A DNA stretch of 64,000 nt from Dasyornis broadbenti (Eukaryota; Chordata; Aves; Passeriformes; Dasyornithidae), in contig VZRN01004712.1 in NCBI GenBank assembly GCA_013397935.1, positions 1 to 64,000 on the forward strand, written 5' to 3'. This document shows, in pieces, positions 12,326 to 25,327 of this stretch. The first letter of the stretch is position 1. Each line of letters begins with the position of its first letter. Position numbers and translations under genes: made by a program. Under the pieces are notes generated by a model. It was not told the origin of the DNA, did no database searches, and saw only the letters and a list, made by a program, of their open reading frames with translations.

Positions 12326-14835
12326 TTTGTTTGTTTAGCAACAGCATGTTAAACAATCATACCTCACTAAGCCACTTCAATGCAATTTATAGCTCAGCAT
12401 GATGATGGGCTTCAGAGAGGCTTTTTAAAGGAATTATGTGAAAACACAGGAAGGTATTTGAATAATTTTGTGCAGTTGCTGGCAATAAACTTGGAAACTT
12501 TTCCATGAACTATTCCCCATTAATAAGATTTTCCTTCAGGGAGTATCTTCCACCCCAGAAAGAATGTTTTCATTTCCAGTACAAAAGTGAATGGTAGAGA
12601 TATCAAACTTCCTGCATTCACCAACATTCAAGTATTAAGCAGTACTGAAAGCAAAGCTTTCCTGGGCCTAGATAAGAAGGTTTTACCTCATCCTCTCCAA
12701 TTGTGCACATGCAACATAAAATGATCCCTCATTCCTCTCCATGAGCCATGTGGATTAGAAGTTATGCTTCTGTGGGATTTCATTTAATTAATTTCTATAT
12801 TGGAGTCTGTGGATGCAGTAAGGGTCAATTTGAAGTCTTGGTTCTGGTTATCAGTGGTTCATCCAGTGTGCTAAGCTATCACAGGTGAAGAAATGGCCTG
12901 CATGATAGAAAGAGCTGGTCTACATTTCTTTTTTCCTTGTGGGAATGGGAAGGGTCTTTCTGCCTATGTGTACATACTTACAGACAGAATTGGTGAATGG
13001 TTTTCCTTACCATCTGAGATGATTCATGCTGTGAATCATTAATTCATCTATGCAGCTTCTTTATTGTTTACACACCTTCTTTGTTCTTATATGCCTCAGA
13101 TTGTATTTCCACCCACTACCCTGTTGGCTTTGGGGCATTTAGATACAAATTATCATTGGTAAATTGATGGGAGTGCACCATTACTTCTCCAGGGGGGATT
13201 TCTTTTGCATGCGATACCATGCGTGTTTTTAATCTGATGGTCACTCTGCTTTATGTTGAAACACAAAACTTCTATGAGTAACTTTCCTGATAGAAATACA
13301 TTGGTGTTACCAGTCCTCCTTCTTCGTATTATTCAGATTCTCTGTTGAAGTCACATAAACATGGCTATAATTCTTGTTAAGGCATATTTCTAGTTTGATT
13401 CCTGCATCTTTTGAAAGGTAATTTAGAGCAGCTATGAGTATGGGAATGGAGAGTCAACAGCTCTTCCTATCAAGCCTTATACTTTTCCTTCATGCAGCCT
13501 TTTCTGGCTTACCCATTTTGCCTTATCTGTCTCCATTTTCTTTTCTTTTTTCTTTTGCTTATTCCAGTTTATGGCTCATTGATTTCATAAGTCGTACCAA
13601 GACCTCAGGTTCGGCCCCAGGGCATAGACATCTAGAAAGCTGAAATAGGGATGCTGGCATGAAAAGAAAACAGAGATGACTTGGCTTTATATGCCAGTCC
13701 ACAGATAACTTGGTGAACAGAGTTTCTGGCCATGAAATCTGAGTACCGTTTTAAAAATGACACATTTAATTCATTCCCACGTTACTTTGGCTTCTGTGGA
13801 TAGAAATTAGAATACAGGTGGTGCTGGCAAAGCAGTATACAGAGTGAAAAATATTGTAATTACCTTGCAAGCTGTTCCTCTTGGGGTCTTATAGCTAACT
13901 AATTCAACCCCTAAGATGTTGATTATCATGGGTAAGGCTGGAGAGCACAGTGACCTATTCAGGGCATAAGCACAGAAATTATCAGGCTTCTGTGATGCTC
14001 TTGCTTCTGCTTAAAGCTGTTCTTCCTTGGTGAGGTCCCTATGACACACTTCCTGTCTTCCTGTATTTAATGAATGTCCTAGTCAATGTGAAAGTGTCTC
14101 TGGGAAATAAAGTTTGCTCCTTTGTGCCATCAGGGTGACGTCAGCCACGTACTTCCAAACACCACGTTTGAAGCATATGCTAGCAAAACACAATAGACCT
14201 TTACTATTAGGTAAAGTGAGCAGTGCAAGTTACAAGAAGGAATTTATAGCTTTTAGGGGTGAATTATATGGAGCAGTTCTTATTTCAGAGACACACACAT
14301 TTTATTGGGTATTTTTTGCTACCTAGGCATTGCACAAGAAATTTCACAGCTGAATGTTTTATTTCCTGATACCTGCTGCGTAATGACATGACAAAGCTCT
14401 TTCCAGAGTATCCTTTATTTTACAGCTATTTCTCCTCCTTTATATAACAGCACCACTTCATGTTATAAGTTCTTGCTATACTTACAGGTACAGTGACAGC
14501 CTGTTCATCTCTTCTCTAGGTAGGAAATATTCCCATTGGCTTCCCTGGTAAGCTTGTCTGAGCAAAGGATTCTGGTCAGCTCTGACCCCCATCTTGTGGG
14601 CAGACCTCTAGCCCTTTCAAAGCGTTACTTTCATTGCCTCCAATGAAGTCTGGCTCTTTACCACAGAATTATACAGGCAGAACCACAGGCTATTACTGAT
14701 GGAGACAATTTCCTGCCACATCCTGAAGTCTAGGGCCAGCTGTCCTCAGTAAACAGTGTCACCCTCAAAGTAACAGAACCAGAATCTTATCCAGAATATC
14801 TTTAACACAGTAGGTATTACTGAAACTTGTGTAAC

Positions 14836-14860
14836 GCCCTTCCCTCTCTTCAATTCACAG
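14836..14860 (+). promoter_or_regulatory. POU6F2: 3' splice site of POU6F2 exon A
   Basis: This is a pyrimidine-rich tract ending in TTCACAG immediately before the exon. TACTGAAAC just upstream (about 14818-14826) is a plausible branch region. The exon begins with CT, so the previous exon must supply one base (G is expected, giving Ala). The intron is therefore phase 1. Confidence 0.85.
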
Positions 14861-14919
14861 CTACCTCATCCCTGAACTCCCAGCTTCAACAGCTTCAGCA
14901 TCTTCAGCAGCTCCAGCAT

Positions 14920-14979
<60 letters not shown>

Positions 14980-15204
14980 AGCCATCAGCAGCAGCAAGCT
15001 CAGCAGGCACAGACTCCACAGCCACCCCAGCAGACCCAGCAATCACAGCCACAGCCATCAGCAGCACCACAGCAGAACCAAACACAGTCCCAGAGCCAGA
15101 GCCAACCGCCTCCAGCCTCACAGTCCTCCAGCTCCCCTCAGAAACCCAGCCAGTCACCAGGGCATAGCCTTCCATCTCCTCTTACTTCCCCAAATCCATT
15201 GCAG
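14861..15204 (+). CDS. POU6F2: POU6F2 internal exon A, polyglutamine-containing N-terminal segment
   Basis: This internal exon of the POU class 6 transcription factor 2 gene is 344 nt: two bases completing a split Ala codon, then 114 full codons. The frame reads Thr-Ser-Ser-Leu-Asn-Ser-Gln-Leu-Gln-Gln-Leu-Gln, a 20-Gln run (14920-14979), a Gln/Pro/Ser-rich stretch, and ends Gln-Lys-Pro-Ser-Gln-Ser-Pro-Gly-His, Leu-Pro-Ser-Pro-Leu-Thr and Asn-Pro-Leu-Gln. Both the start and this end motif are what I recall of vertebrate POU6F2. The segment lies N-terminal to the POU domains and is probably disordered and involved in transcriptional regulation; that role is inferred. POU6F2 is a nuclear DNA-binding protein known from retina and brain. 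The exon ends CAG|GTAGGA in phase 0. Its length is not a multiple of three, so skipping it would shift the frame. The reading frame is open with no frameshift. Confidence 0.93.
14920..14979 (+). repeat. POU6F2: Coding CAG/CAA tract, 20 glutamines
   Basis: The tract reads one CAA, eighteen uninterrupted CAG codons (14923-14976), then one CAA, and is followed by Ser-His and another short Gln run. It is preceded by Gln-Leu-Gln and Gln-His imperfect repeats, which look like older, interrupted parts of the same tract. Polyglutamine at this position is a known feature of POU6F2. Such pure tracts are usually length-variable between individuals and between species. Confidence 0.97.
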
Positions 15205-15211
15205 GTAGGAT
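15205..15211 (+). promoter_or_regulatory. POU6F2: 5' splice site after exon A
   Basis: The junction is CAG|GTAGGAT, a reasonable match to the vertebrate donor consensus, though weaker than GTAAGT. Read-through would add about 22 residues before a stop near 15270, so the donor is needed to keep the frame into exon B. Confidence 0.85.
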
Positions 15212-18200
15212 GCTACATACAAATCTCTGATGCTCTAACTAATCAAGGTCTAACTAATCTACTAATCTAACTAATGCAAGTGCATTCTCGCTCACTGCAA
15301 GGGGAAAGCAAGTGAAGGTTTTGCCTTCTGACCACACAGGCTGAGAAATTCCACCTTGTATTACTTAATCCTTACGGGCATTCAGCTTAATCAGCTAAAA
15401 GGCCTAAACCAGCAAACCATACCTAATGATGGTTCTAGGCTGTTGCTTCCTGAGGAGTACATATCATTTGCTTTTAAAGTCCGTATTGTAAAACCCATAG
15501 AAAACTCTCTAATTTTTCTCCACAGTTTCTTCGTGTGATATTCACAAATGACATTTGCCCAGCAGTTACTCTTTATGATAACTTAAGAGGACAACAATAT
15601 TAGGTGTTCGTTAGCAGGTCATCCTGTCTGTCAGCTTCTGTTGGTGGACATGTGTAAGGGATGGATGGGTTACCCCTCCTCTTGAAATCACAGCCCTGAT
15701 TTTAATGCTGCTAAGAATCTTCTGCTAAAATTCTCAGTATAGATTCCAAAGCTAAGGATGGCAGTTAACACCATTTGTAGATGCTCACTCCAATGACATG
15801 GCTGTTTTATTAAGGGACCAACAGCTACCGCATCCATACTGATACTCAGCTCTGCCCATCTCAGAAATCCTGTGCAAAAACGGGAGAGCTCTGTTGCAGT
15901 AGTCCTATGCTCTTACAGTTGGGGTGTTCTTGCAGTACACGTGTCATGCTACATTCACATTGTACAAGAACAGCTTTGACTGTACCCAGAAGTAGGGGAC
16001 TCTGAACACCAGGGTAGTCTGTGAAGTGATTGGAGTCTCCTTCACTAGGCAGTGGAACTACACCTAGAAACCAGAAAAGTCTCTATTAACTTTATTCTCT
16101 AAATTTGGGACACCACTTAAAATGTTTTATCCACACTGATGGATTTGGATCCATTTCCTGCAGAAATAAAACTCCATTAGCTTAATAATTAAACAATCCT
16201 TTTTTAGACAATTAAGGGAATTGGTTTACAAGAAGCTTTTCTTGCATGTGACCAGTTAAACCTGCATTAATCTGAGCTTCAACTAAATTGCATCAAATCT
16301 CTTTTTTTTTTAAATGGTTTAGATAATAGACTTAAAAGTCTGCAAGAGATGTGTCCTTGCTTGCTGAACTTTTCCTTATAGTAAAGAATAACATTTCTAA
16401 AGCTTCTTCTCTGTATTGTCTTAAGGACTACTTATGCATCACAATGCCAAATCTATCAGGTTAGTGAGTGCTTTGGGGCTCTTTTGTACCCAGATTATTG
16501 ACATATAGAGACATGAATATTTTCAGGGGAGCTTCTGTTACATTTTATTGTGTTGGTACAGCCGTAATGTATGCACAGTGACTGTATACACTATATGTTG
16601 CTAAAACTGCCTGCTAAATATTGTGTTTCAAAAGTCATTAAATTTTACAAACAAAGCAAATGCACACATTAATTAGAGTTGGAGTAGGGAGGAAGTGGGT
16701 TAATCTCAGACAACATACCTCAGGAGGGTTGTACTCACACTGAATCTGACATCTTAACTCTCATATAACCTTTGGTTCCAATGTAAATCTCAACTGATGC
16801 TGAGTATTTCCAGTCTCGTCTGTGATCTACAGGCACTTTCCACTGTTAATTTCCCTGAGTCACCTCTCACTTGCAGAAGTACAGTAAAAGTAAAACCTTT
16901 CCTGGTAGGGGCCAATGACAATGTTTCTACACAGATACTTTGGCATATCTCTCTCTTTAGCATCCTTATGCTCACAACCACCTTTCTGAGGGCAGCCTGG
17001 ATGCAGCAGACTCAGCAGAAGTGAAAGAAGGGAACCAAGGTGAACTGAGGAACTGAGGTGTTTTTAGTTCAAACACTATCCTTAGAAGTTTTAGGAATCA
17101 GGATTACACTTAATGAAAGACAGCAGTATGAGAGGTCTGGCATTCCCCCTGGGCTGAGCTCAGCCAGTGCTGCCAAGCCAGCTGCGTGACTGGGGTGCTT
17201 TCAGAACAGCAGTGAAGGAATTAGAAGTCATTAGGTGTCACTTCTGGCTTAGCATTAAAGACTTGCTAATAAATTGTGGGATAAGTATTTTTAATGTTCT
17301 TTTCTCTCTGATCCTCACCATTTAAATAGCCATGAAAACCTGAAGTTTGTTCACTGATACAAATACGCTGCGTACTGACAATCAGAAGAGAAGCCAGAAT
17401 TCAGCACACTACTTCAGCCCTCGCCTTAAGCTCTGTGTGCAGGGTCATTATTTTGGCCTTCTAGCCATCTCTACATCGTTTCTATAGCAAGCATAATACT
17501 GCTCAAGCTTCCCTAGAAGTAATTAAAAGTTGAAGCATGCTCTGTCACATTGCCAAGAATGCTGAGACACTTTAATACACAAACAAGTGACACTCAAAAA
17601 TATTTCCAGAGGAACTGATGTTGCACTTTATATATGGTTTTTTGGGTACTTTCTAAATCAGAGCAGTGGTAAGATCTCCTCCATGAAATTTATCTTTCCA
17701 TTCTAAATCCTGCAGACAAAGGCTGCTTTACCATTGTACATTCAACTTGACTGGACCTGAAATTATTTTCATTCATACAGGCAGTTGGGAAAAAAAAAAA
17801 AAAAAAAGGACAGAGCACACGTTTGGCAGCAGTTCCTCATAACAGCTGCTTAGAATGTGGATTTTTTTTCAGTTTTTTTTTAAGTTCAATGCTCCAACTT
17901 AAAAATCAACCTAAAATAAAATTCAGAGGCATTATGGCCTCTAGGGTAATGTTCTTTATGAACTAGAGTGAAATGGATTTTGTTCGAAGAATATTAAGGG
18001 AATAAAGAACAACTAAGCTAAAGTTTGACAGCTAAAATTTCATTTCTGAATTCTTGATTTTTTTCATGTGGGCTTTATCCTCTTACATTATTCAGGATCT
18101 GTCTGAAAGATATTAGTTTAAAAAAATGCAACCTCAAAAAATTGTCATGAAAAGTCAGTAATTCAGGAGGATGATTGTGTTTGTTTCAAAAAGCTGAAGG

Positions 18201-20597
18201 ATAACAGCAATTACATCTCAAAATGTACAGATGCTGTCATGTCCTTCAGAAGGCAAATTAAATGAAAGTGACTTGCTTAGGTGTACCTGGGTGAGGTACT
18301 TTGCTAGCTGATCAGAAATTAATAATGCCGGTGCAGTGTACACCAGCTAAAAGTCTCAGCATTATTCTTGTCAGATTATTCTGTTATACTCTGCTCTAAT
18401 TTTATCACTATTCTTTACATGATTCAGTGGGCTGGACTGTAGTTACAAAACCATTTTTTTATGGGGTCTTTCAATGATTGTGTAGAAAGACATAAAATCT
18501 TACTTTAGGTTCCAGGACCTGAATTCTTTGCTAACATTAATGATGATGCTCCAGATTTACAATGGTAAAAGCAAAACACTGCAGAACCAGGATCTTTGCT
18601 GATTTGCAATAGACAGCAACCAGAGAAGAACATTTTAAAGCTGAGCTCTCTTTCAGGAAATGGTGGGTCAGGCAGCAGATGGAAGATTTTCATCCCTCCT
18701 TTCTAAAATGGTGAAATTCCTCGTAAAGCTAATCGTAATCTGATATTTATTTTCATTGTGTCAATTGACTGAGACAAAGGAATCCAGAGGTGAAAGACAA
18801 CCTATGCCATGCTGTAAGTTGAGGACTTCAAAACCTTGACTTCAGGGAAAATACACTTCTCTAAATATGCTTATCCTGTGAATGTTTAATATTATTACAT
18901 GGCAAAACGTACGGGTTCTTAAATGGTCAGCATGTTGGAACTTCAAAGGGTAGTTACCACGTCTTACAGAGTTTCCATTCAACTAAAATTTTGGAGTCAT
19001 AAGAACTTGATTATATGCTGTGGAAAATCAGATGAGCATAGTACTAAGTAGCTAATTATTGTGCTTCACTACCAGAATAGGGCACTTTGTTCAGCAACAT
19101 TTATTTAGCTGCTTCCAAAAAAAAGGTTAGCTTCTGGTGCTGACACTCACTGTATATTTTAGAGATATGGATAAGATGAATGTACACACAGCCAAACCTG
19201 CAAAGGGAGAGCTATACTACAGGAATAGAAGAATTCTCAATGATTTCTACTGTTCTGTTTGTGTGTGACTAGGAACAGACAAACAGGAAATCCCCCAGAG
19301 ATTTTCTTACTGTAAAATTATTCTGACCGTTTTCAGAACTCTTTCCTAAAGACTCTCTCTTGTCATAGAAGTCTACCTACAATAACTGCAGCTGATGGAA
19401 GATGATGAGTGAGAAAAAAAAAATAACAATAAAAATAGGGAAGAAGGGAAGTGAGGAGATGACAACAGCACAAAAATGTTCCAAGTAATAGGAAACTCTA
19501 GGATACCAAAACCAGAACCTCCTTCTGATTAAATTTTCATACTAATCTTAAATAATGTATTTGGAAACTCAACACTTTTATAACAAAGGAAGAAAGAAAA
19601 GCAGAAAGGCTGAAATACTCAGCTGCAAATGAGGGAGAATATGTACACAGATGTCTGAGGCTCCAATAGTCACAAAAAACAAACTGCCCCTTCCCTTTCC
19701 CACCAGCCTCATTCCCTGGTTAGCTTCTCATTAAGGAACAGTCAGCTTTGAAGAAATCTCAGTGTTTACTGAGGCTTTGACATATTTATATATCTTTAAG
19801 ATACAGAAGTTACAACCAAGTCTCTGTTGGCTTGTTACAGGCCAATTTTTCAAGGGCTGTGCTCATGATCTGTCTTTATGATTGTATTCACATCCAAGAT
19901 CTATTGTACTTTTCTCATGCTTTTTGAATCCTGAGATCAAGAAAATTTGATGAAGATTATGACACCTGTAATCCCACTGAGTTTGGTGGGTTTTTTTAGT
20001 TTTGTTAAAATTATCTAGCCTTCTTCTGCATAAGATACTGCGCAATGTATGCCTGATTGAATCTGTGCCGAATTTACTTTGTAATCAATTGGACAAATAA
20101 CTATTTTATAAATGGTGAGTAAACGCAGTGCTTTGAATCCTTTGTCCAAAATCTCCTAATTTTTGGTATCAATACAGATTGAGATAATCCACATCACAAG
20201 GCAACAGGTGATACACACAAGTACAGAAGACATTTATTCAAGAAAGTTCATGCCCATCACCTGGTGAGAGTAAGCCAGTTGAAGTGCTGAGCTTAGGTGT
20301 ATCTGCAGGACATAATGGCAAGACCTAGGCCTCAGCTCTAAACTAATGGCATGGAAAGTCCCCTGCAGTCAGTTAAATTGATCTTGGTGACCTGTTGAGA
20401 ATATTTTGCTTATTTCATCCCCTGTTCATTTCAAACAGAAACATTTGAACACCTTGTTCTACTGACAGTTTTGGATTTCTGTGTATTCCTATAATATTGT
20501 AAAGATTTTTGTGGGTTGATAAAGGTGATATCATGGGCAGAACAAGCAAGTACTTGTGTAAAGATTTCCACTAGCTGGAAAGTCATGGTACTCAGGT

Positions 20598-20615
20598 ACA
20601 ACACACACACACACA
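20598..20615. repeat. CA dinucleotide microsatellite
   Basis: This is a run of about nine AC/CA units in the intron, short and nearly pure. No function is inferred. Confidence 0.85.
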
Positions 20616-22269
20616 TGGTTATTACCCATCAAAAATGCTGTTCTGATTCCTTTTGGTTCTGTGCTCTTCTTTTTGCCACGGCAGTAGTTCTGTGAACTAC
20701 ACAGACATTACTGTTCACAAACTTGAGCTTTGCTTGAAAAAACGTTGGGTTTCAGTTTCAGTGCCTCCAGGGCCTCATTTCTTCTCCTCTTACCTTTTCT
20801 GGCACTTGCATGGTCATACTCATCCTTCCTGAGTCTTCCACCAGCTGTGCTGCTCTGATACTGCAACAGGGCAGTTTGTCCTGGCTGGGCATTCAGGACT
20901 CTCTGCATTGTGCTGTATCCTGGCCCTGCTGCACAGTGCAGAGAGGTGCCAGCTGGTTTCCTGCTACGGCTAGCTTGTTTGAGGGCTGCTAGTATTGATG
21001 TCTCCCTGGAGATTCATGGGTGTCATTTCCTCAGAAAAGCTAATTGCAGTTGTGTGTAAGACTTGCATCCATCCACACAGTGAGCAGAGTTCCAGATCTT
21101 CTTCTCCTCAGCAGTCTTCCTTCTCCCAGTAGTTCACTGCTTTTGGGGGTCTTTAAGGCATTGGGACTCCTCCCTGTAAAGCTGTTTAATACTGCATTTA
21201 ACAGAGCAGAGATGTTTAAACATTCTCAAACAGACTTTATAAGAAAGTCTTCTCTTTTCCTGAGGAAACCTTCTCTCAGATGGATCACTGGCTGTCTGGT
21301 CCATCCAAATATACTCTGCAGCTGCTGCTATTTTCAGAAGCACAAGGAGGACTGGTGTCTGACTCACATTTAAAGCAAAGGAAATTAATCTTCTAGCAAA
21401 ACAACTGGCATTATTAGCACCCAAGGGGCAGATGCTGAGGCTAATAATGGAAACCATTTGCTAGAGAATTCTCTGAAGGAGAGAAAAGTGGAGCTGTTTG
21501 CCCAGCAAACAGCTTGCTCTAGCTTCTGAAATGGGAGCATTTAATAAACTCCCTAAAGCAACTGAAGTATTTAATAAATGGGAAAATAAATAAATAACAT
21601 CTTCCCAGAACAAATTTGGGAAAGGATACATATCCCATAAGGTCTTCTATTTCCAAAACCTCTCTAGGCAGAAAGTAGGACTCTCGGGGATCTTAAGGAC
21701 AGAAAAAGTTGACACAGGCCCTCAGATACTCTTATAAATCAAGTGGATCTGTTCTGTTAGCATTCATTTCTCTTAATTTATTTTTTCACTTGTATTTCCA
21801 AATTTTTTTTAAGAAAGTAGAGAATATCCTAAAGCATTACTTAATTTTCCCCTATTTTGCATATCCCCCATCTCTTTGTATTTAAAGAAAAAATTGCAAG
21901 TCATCGCAGGTTTCCAGCTCTGCAAGAAGAACCTTTTTCTACTTGCAAGCAAGTGGACCGAGTGAACATTGAGAACCTAGTGGGGTTGTGGCTCGTTGAA
22001 TCTGAGGAGCAATACTCTGTAATTAGTATAGCCCTGATGTTATATCATTAAGGTTCACTGTACAAAAAAGCACCTAAAAGAGGTCACTCAGCTCCTAGTT
22101 ACTGCTAGTGGGGAGGGGGGGGCGGTGAGGAAGCCACTCTAAACTGTGTTTTAAATTTTAAAATTAAGCCTTTTCTGGCAGTATTGCTGAGATCTATCTG
22201 AGTGTCCACTTTTGGATTCTGTTAGTGGTTTTAGCAGACGCAGGTGTTTAAAAAAAGTAATACTTTCTC

Positions 22270-22690
22270 TTTTTTATTGGTAGCCAGAATGTTTTGAGAG
22301 AGTAACTAAGCACAGGCCTGGAGATTATGAAATTTGCTTAAGTGTTAATGGGTTGATTGCTGAGTTACAGTCTGCCGTCTTTACTGGAAATTGATTGACT
22401 AGTGCTGCAGGTCTTCACACTTGACGCTCGGATTTGACTCGAAAATTCTGCCAAGTCTTTTACTCTGAAATTTATCTTAATTAGATCTGAAAGACCTGCC
22501 ACAGCAGAATAGTCACACCGATTAAAATGAAAAACAGGAGAAATTACTGATCAAATTAATCATAATGTCGGGTTACAGCTGTAGGTCTGATGTAATTTGC
22601 CACTCCAGTGAGTTACATCGGCCCAGGCAGAGGAAAGAGAGCTGGTTTTACGCTGATCCGTAACACCAGGCAGCTTCAGGGAGCCCATCA
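22270..22690. promoter_or_regulatory. Candidate conserved noncoding element (intronic enhancer?)
   Basis: This stretch differs in texture from the surrounding intron. It has no simple repeats, retains several CpG sites (near 22430-22440, 22520, 22568, 22618 and 22660), and is rich in homeodomain-type TAAT/ATTA cores such as CTTAATTAG and AAATTAATCATAATG. Developmental transcription-factor genes such as POU6F2 commonly carry deeply conserved enhancers in long introns. The call is by appearance only; no alignment was available. Confidence 0.28.
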
Positions 22691-24626
22691 GGATGCTTGT
22701 TCCATTCATTCTCTTGGCTTATTCTGACCTTAGAGCTGCAACTAGAAACAATTTAGGCAAAAGAAAAAATATCCTTTTATCGAAGGGGTTACACTGGAAA
22801 CATGAGCTTTCCAAATCCTTCTTGTTTCATTTTTTGCCTTTTTCCACAAATCTTCTACTTTTGTTTGAAGTAATTAACAATTAATTATGTGGAAGCTGGA
22901 AAATTAAAAAGTCAGAGGTTACCACCTCAGACACAGTCAGAAAATGTATCTTTCTAAGAGCTCCTTGTAGGTTAGGATATGAGGAAATTAGGATAATTTA
23001 AACAAATGGGCATTTAGCAGTACATGTCCTTCCTAGCAAGTAGGAAATCAACAATGAGACTTGATATTTTGTAGATATGATGATCCTAAAATTTCTTTTT
23101 AAATTTTGTACTTATCATATATTATGTTCTCTTATGTACTATAACTTTTTTTTTTTTTTTAATATACAAATCATTGATTGAATCGATGTTAATAGGTGAT
23201 GGGTTGTGGGTCTTAAGGGGCCCCAGCATAACATTTTCATCTGGAAGAGAAGCCTTCCACAATTCGCCTGGTATTTGTTCCACCAGCAAGGTTTGAAGAT
23301 TTTTAGGACAACTTGTCTTGTAGCACCACTGTATCTTTTGCTGCTGATCCAGGACAAAGTCAAGAACTGAAGAATTCAGTTTATAATCAGCTTAGTATGT
23401 ATATAAAAAATTATTATACTGAATTACCTAAAAAATATTGGCTTAACAAAATAAATTGCAAATATTTAAATTCATGCTGATGATTTGAAATCTGCTAGAA
23501 TACTTAATCAATTTCAAATGCAAGATTTTTGCTGAGACATTTCAATATTCCATTTTTCATCTTCATTTGCATCAGAAGTTGCATAGTAAATTAGGATAAT
23601 TTTGGATAATTTCCCACAGGACAGGAACTTGACTTATTTTGGATAGCTTAGACATGACCTAATATCCTGTGAGGATTCCAGCTGGAGAATCAAGTTAGGT
23701 TATGTTTGTGAAAGAGACTGGAAGGCAAAGCTGAGTTTCCAGAAGGCAAAAACTGATATATAGAAACAGCACATCATATATTGCTAGGATTATCCTTTTA
23801 CTAAAGGAATGGTGATGATGCATTTTGGTTCTTAAAGGAGATGAGATTCTTTTAAGCAACAATCACCTGTGCAATGTCTTTGTATAACTATTCAGAAATA
23901 CTTACATGCTTGTAAAAAGTGTTGGGGAAGAATCCAGATTTGGGAGAATCCTAGTCTTTTAGCAAAAATACTGATGCTGTAAAGAAAACCCTAAAATATA
24001 GGCTCAGCCATAATACAGAAGGGTGCTCTGCTAGAGAGGGCCAGTAAATTGGTTCACAAGATGATTCTGAACGAATGTGATAAAAAACAATAAAAAAATT
24101 GTTAGTTGCTAATGCTCTCATGTTTTTCATCATAGTAACCTTATAACTATATAAGTGTTTTCAACCTGCTAGAGAGCCAAACTCAGCTGGAGTGCTGTCT
24201 TTGTGTCTTACTGCTCTTGTCAGTTTGGGTATCCTTGCGGACTGGTGGCTCCACTGGAACAGGAGAGAAAATGGTAGAGGGCTGATCTCCTCTTGGCCTT
24301 TTCCCAGGAACCTGGGGACACCTCACAGAGTGACAAGTAGAGCTGCCAATGTGAGTGCTCCACAGGCTATGGGGCAGGTGGGACAGATGATGAGGACTAG
24401 AGCTGTACTGGGATCAAGATCTAGGAAGGGGCAAATAAGGAGAAGTCAGTCTCATTCCCAGGATTCATCCAAGGGTGCAGTTTCCATCAGTGCAGAATTT
24501 CTCAAGGACAGGGCCTGATCTTAGGGAAGAAAAGGAAAACGTTGGGAGGAGGAGAAGGGAGGAAAAAAAGTCTTTGTTACTCACAGTGCCTTTATTCCTA
24601 CTGACCTTTTCTACTGGGAAAGAAAG

Positions 24627-24678
24627 AAAAAAAAAAAAANNNNNNNNNNNNNNNNNNNNNNNNNNNNNNAAAAAAAAA
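24627..24678. other. Assembly gap (30 N) inside a poly-A tract
   Basis: A run of A is interrupted by N from 24640 to 24669 and then resumes to 24678. The true length of the homopolymer, and anything hidden in the gap, is unknown. Translated frames crossing it are meaningless. Confidence 0.95.
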
Positions 24679-25327
24679 GCAGTATTGGCATTGTGAAATT
24701 TTATCACTGATCACCATTCTGGAATAAGATGCTGTGCACATTTCCATCCTACCTCTGTCTGCAACTTTTCACTTTATAACAAGACCCAACTCCACTACGA
24801 GGGAAGTTGGCAGAAGGTTTCTCACAGCACTCAAATGAGACAGGAACAAGCTCAACATGCCATTATGAAGGTTTCCTGCTCTTCTCCCTCCCCAACTTTA
24901 TAGAATTGCAGCTGCCTTGTTTGGGTTTTTTTAGCTGTCTTCTGACTCTGAAACATGTTCTCCATACAATCAAAATGTGTCTGACAGAATTTTCAGTTCA
25001 TGTAAAACAAATATAAAAATAAACAGATCTTGAGAAAACCAAGCCATTCTAAAAATCCTTGATGTTTTCCCCATAGACATTCAAAGAGTATGTCTAGGGG
25101 GAAATCACCGGTACTTCAAATGTAAAAACAGGTATAGAGATAACATATGTCAGTCCTGTAGACCCAAACTTGGCAGTCCATGCTCTCATGAGTGAAAGCT
25201 GCAGGAAAAGAAAGGGAGGGAATTCTTTTACTGCCATATAAATCTACATATTTAGCTCTAATCTCATCAACAAATTGTGCCTTTGCTTACTGAATTCAGT
25301 TTTGACATATAATTTGCATCAGGAAGC

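Larger units (their letters stand above)
1..14860 (+). other. POU6F2: POU6F2 intron upstream of exon A (3' part)
   Basis: This is noncoding DNA leading up to the acceptor at 14860, read as the 3' part of the intron before exon A. I looked for the expected upstream POU6F2 exon, which in the family encodes an Ala-rich stretch ending in Thr-Leu-Pro-Leu-Gln-Asn-Leu-Gln, and did not find it, so the intron probably starts before the window. It holds MIR-like fragments near 2560-2680 and 12188-12325, a purine-rich stretch near 1669-1713, a long A tract with one N at 3811-3862, and poly-T runs near 9352-9371 and 10118-10130. Two minus-strand segments look faintly exon- or retrocopy-like (1999-2340 and 7881-8058) and are treated as findings. 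The many 60-130 codon frames here lack recognisable domains and I regard them as chance. Confidence 0.7.

Noticed and set aside
14861..15175. A 104-codon minus-strand frame through exon A, rich in alanine.
   Set aside because: It is the reverse complement of the CAG tract (CTG/GCT read as Ala) and of the Gln/Pro-rich exon. The sense exon explains it fully, and there is no independent sign of an antisense gene.
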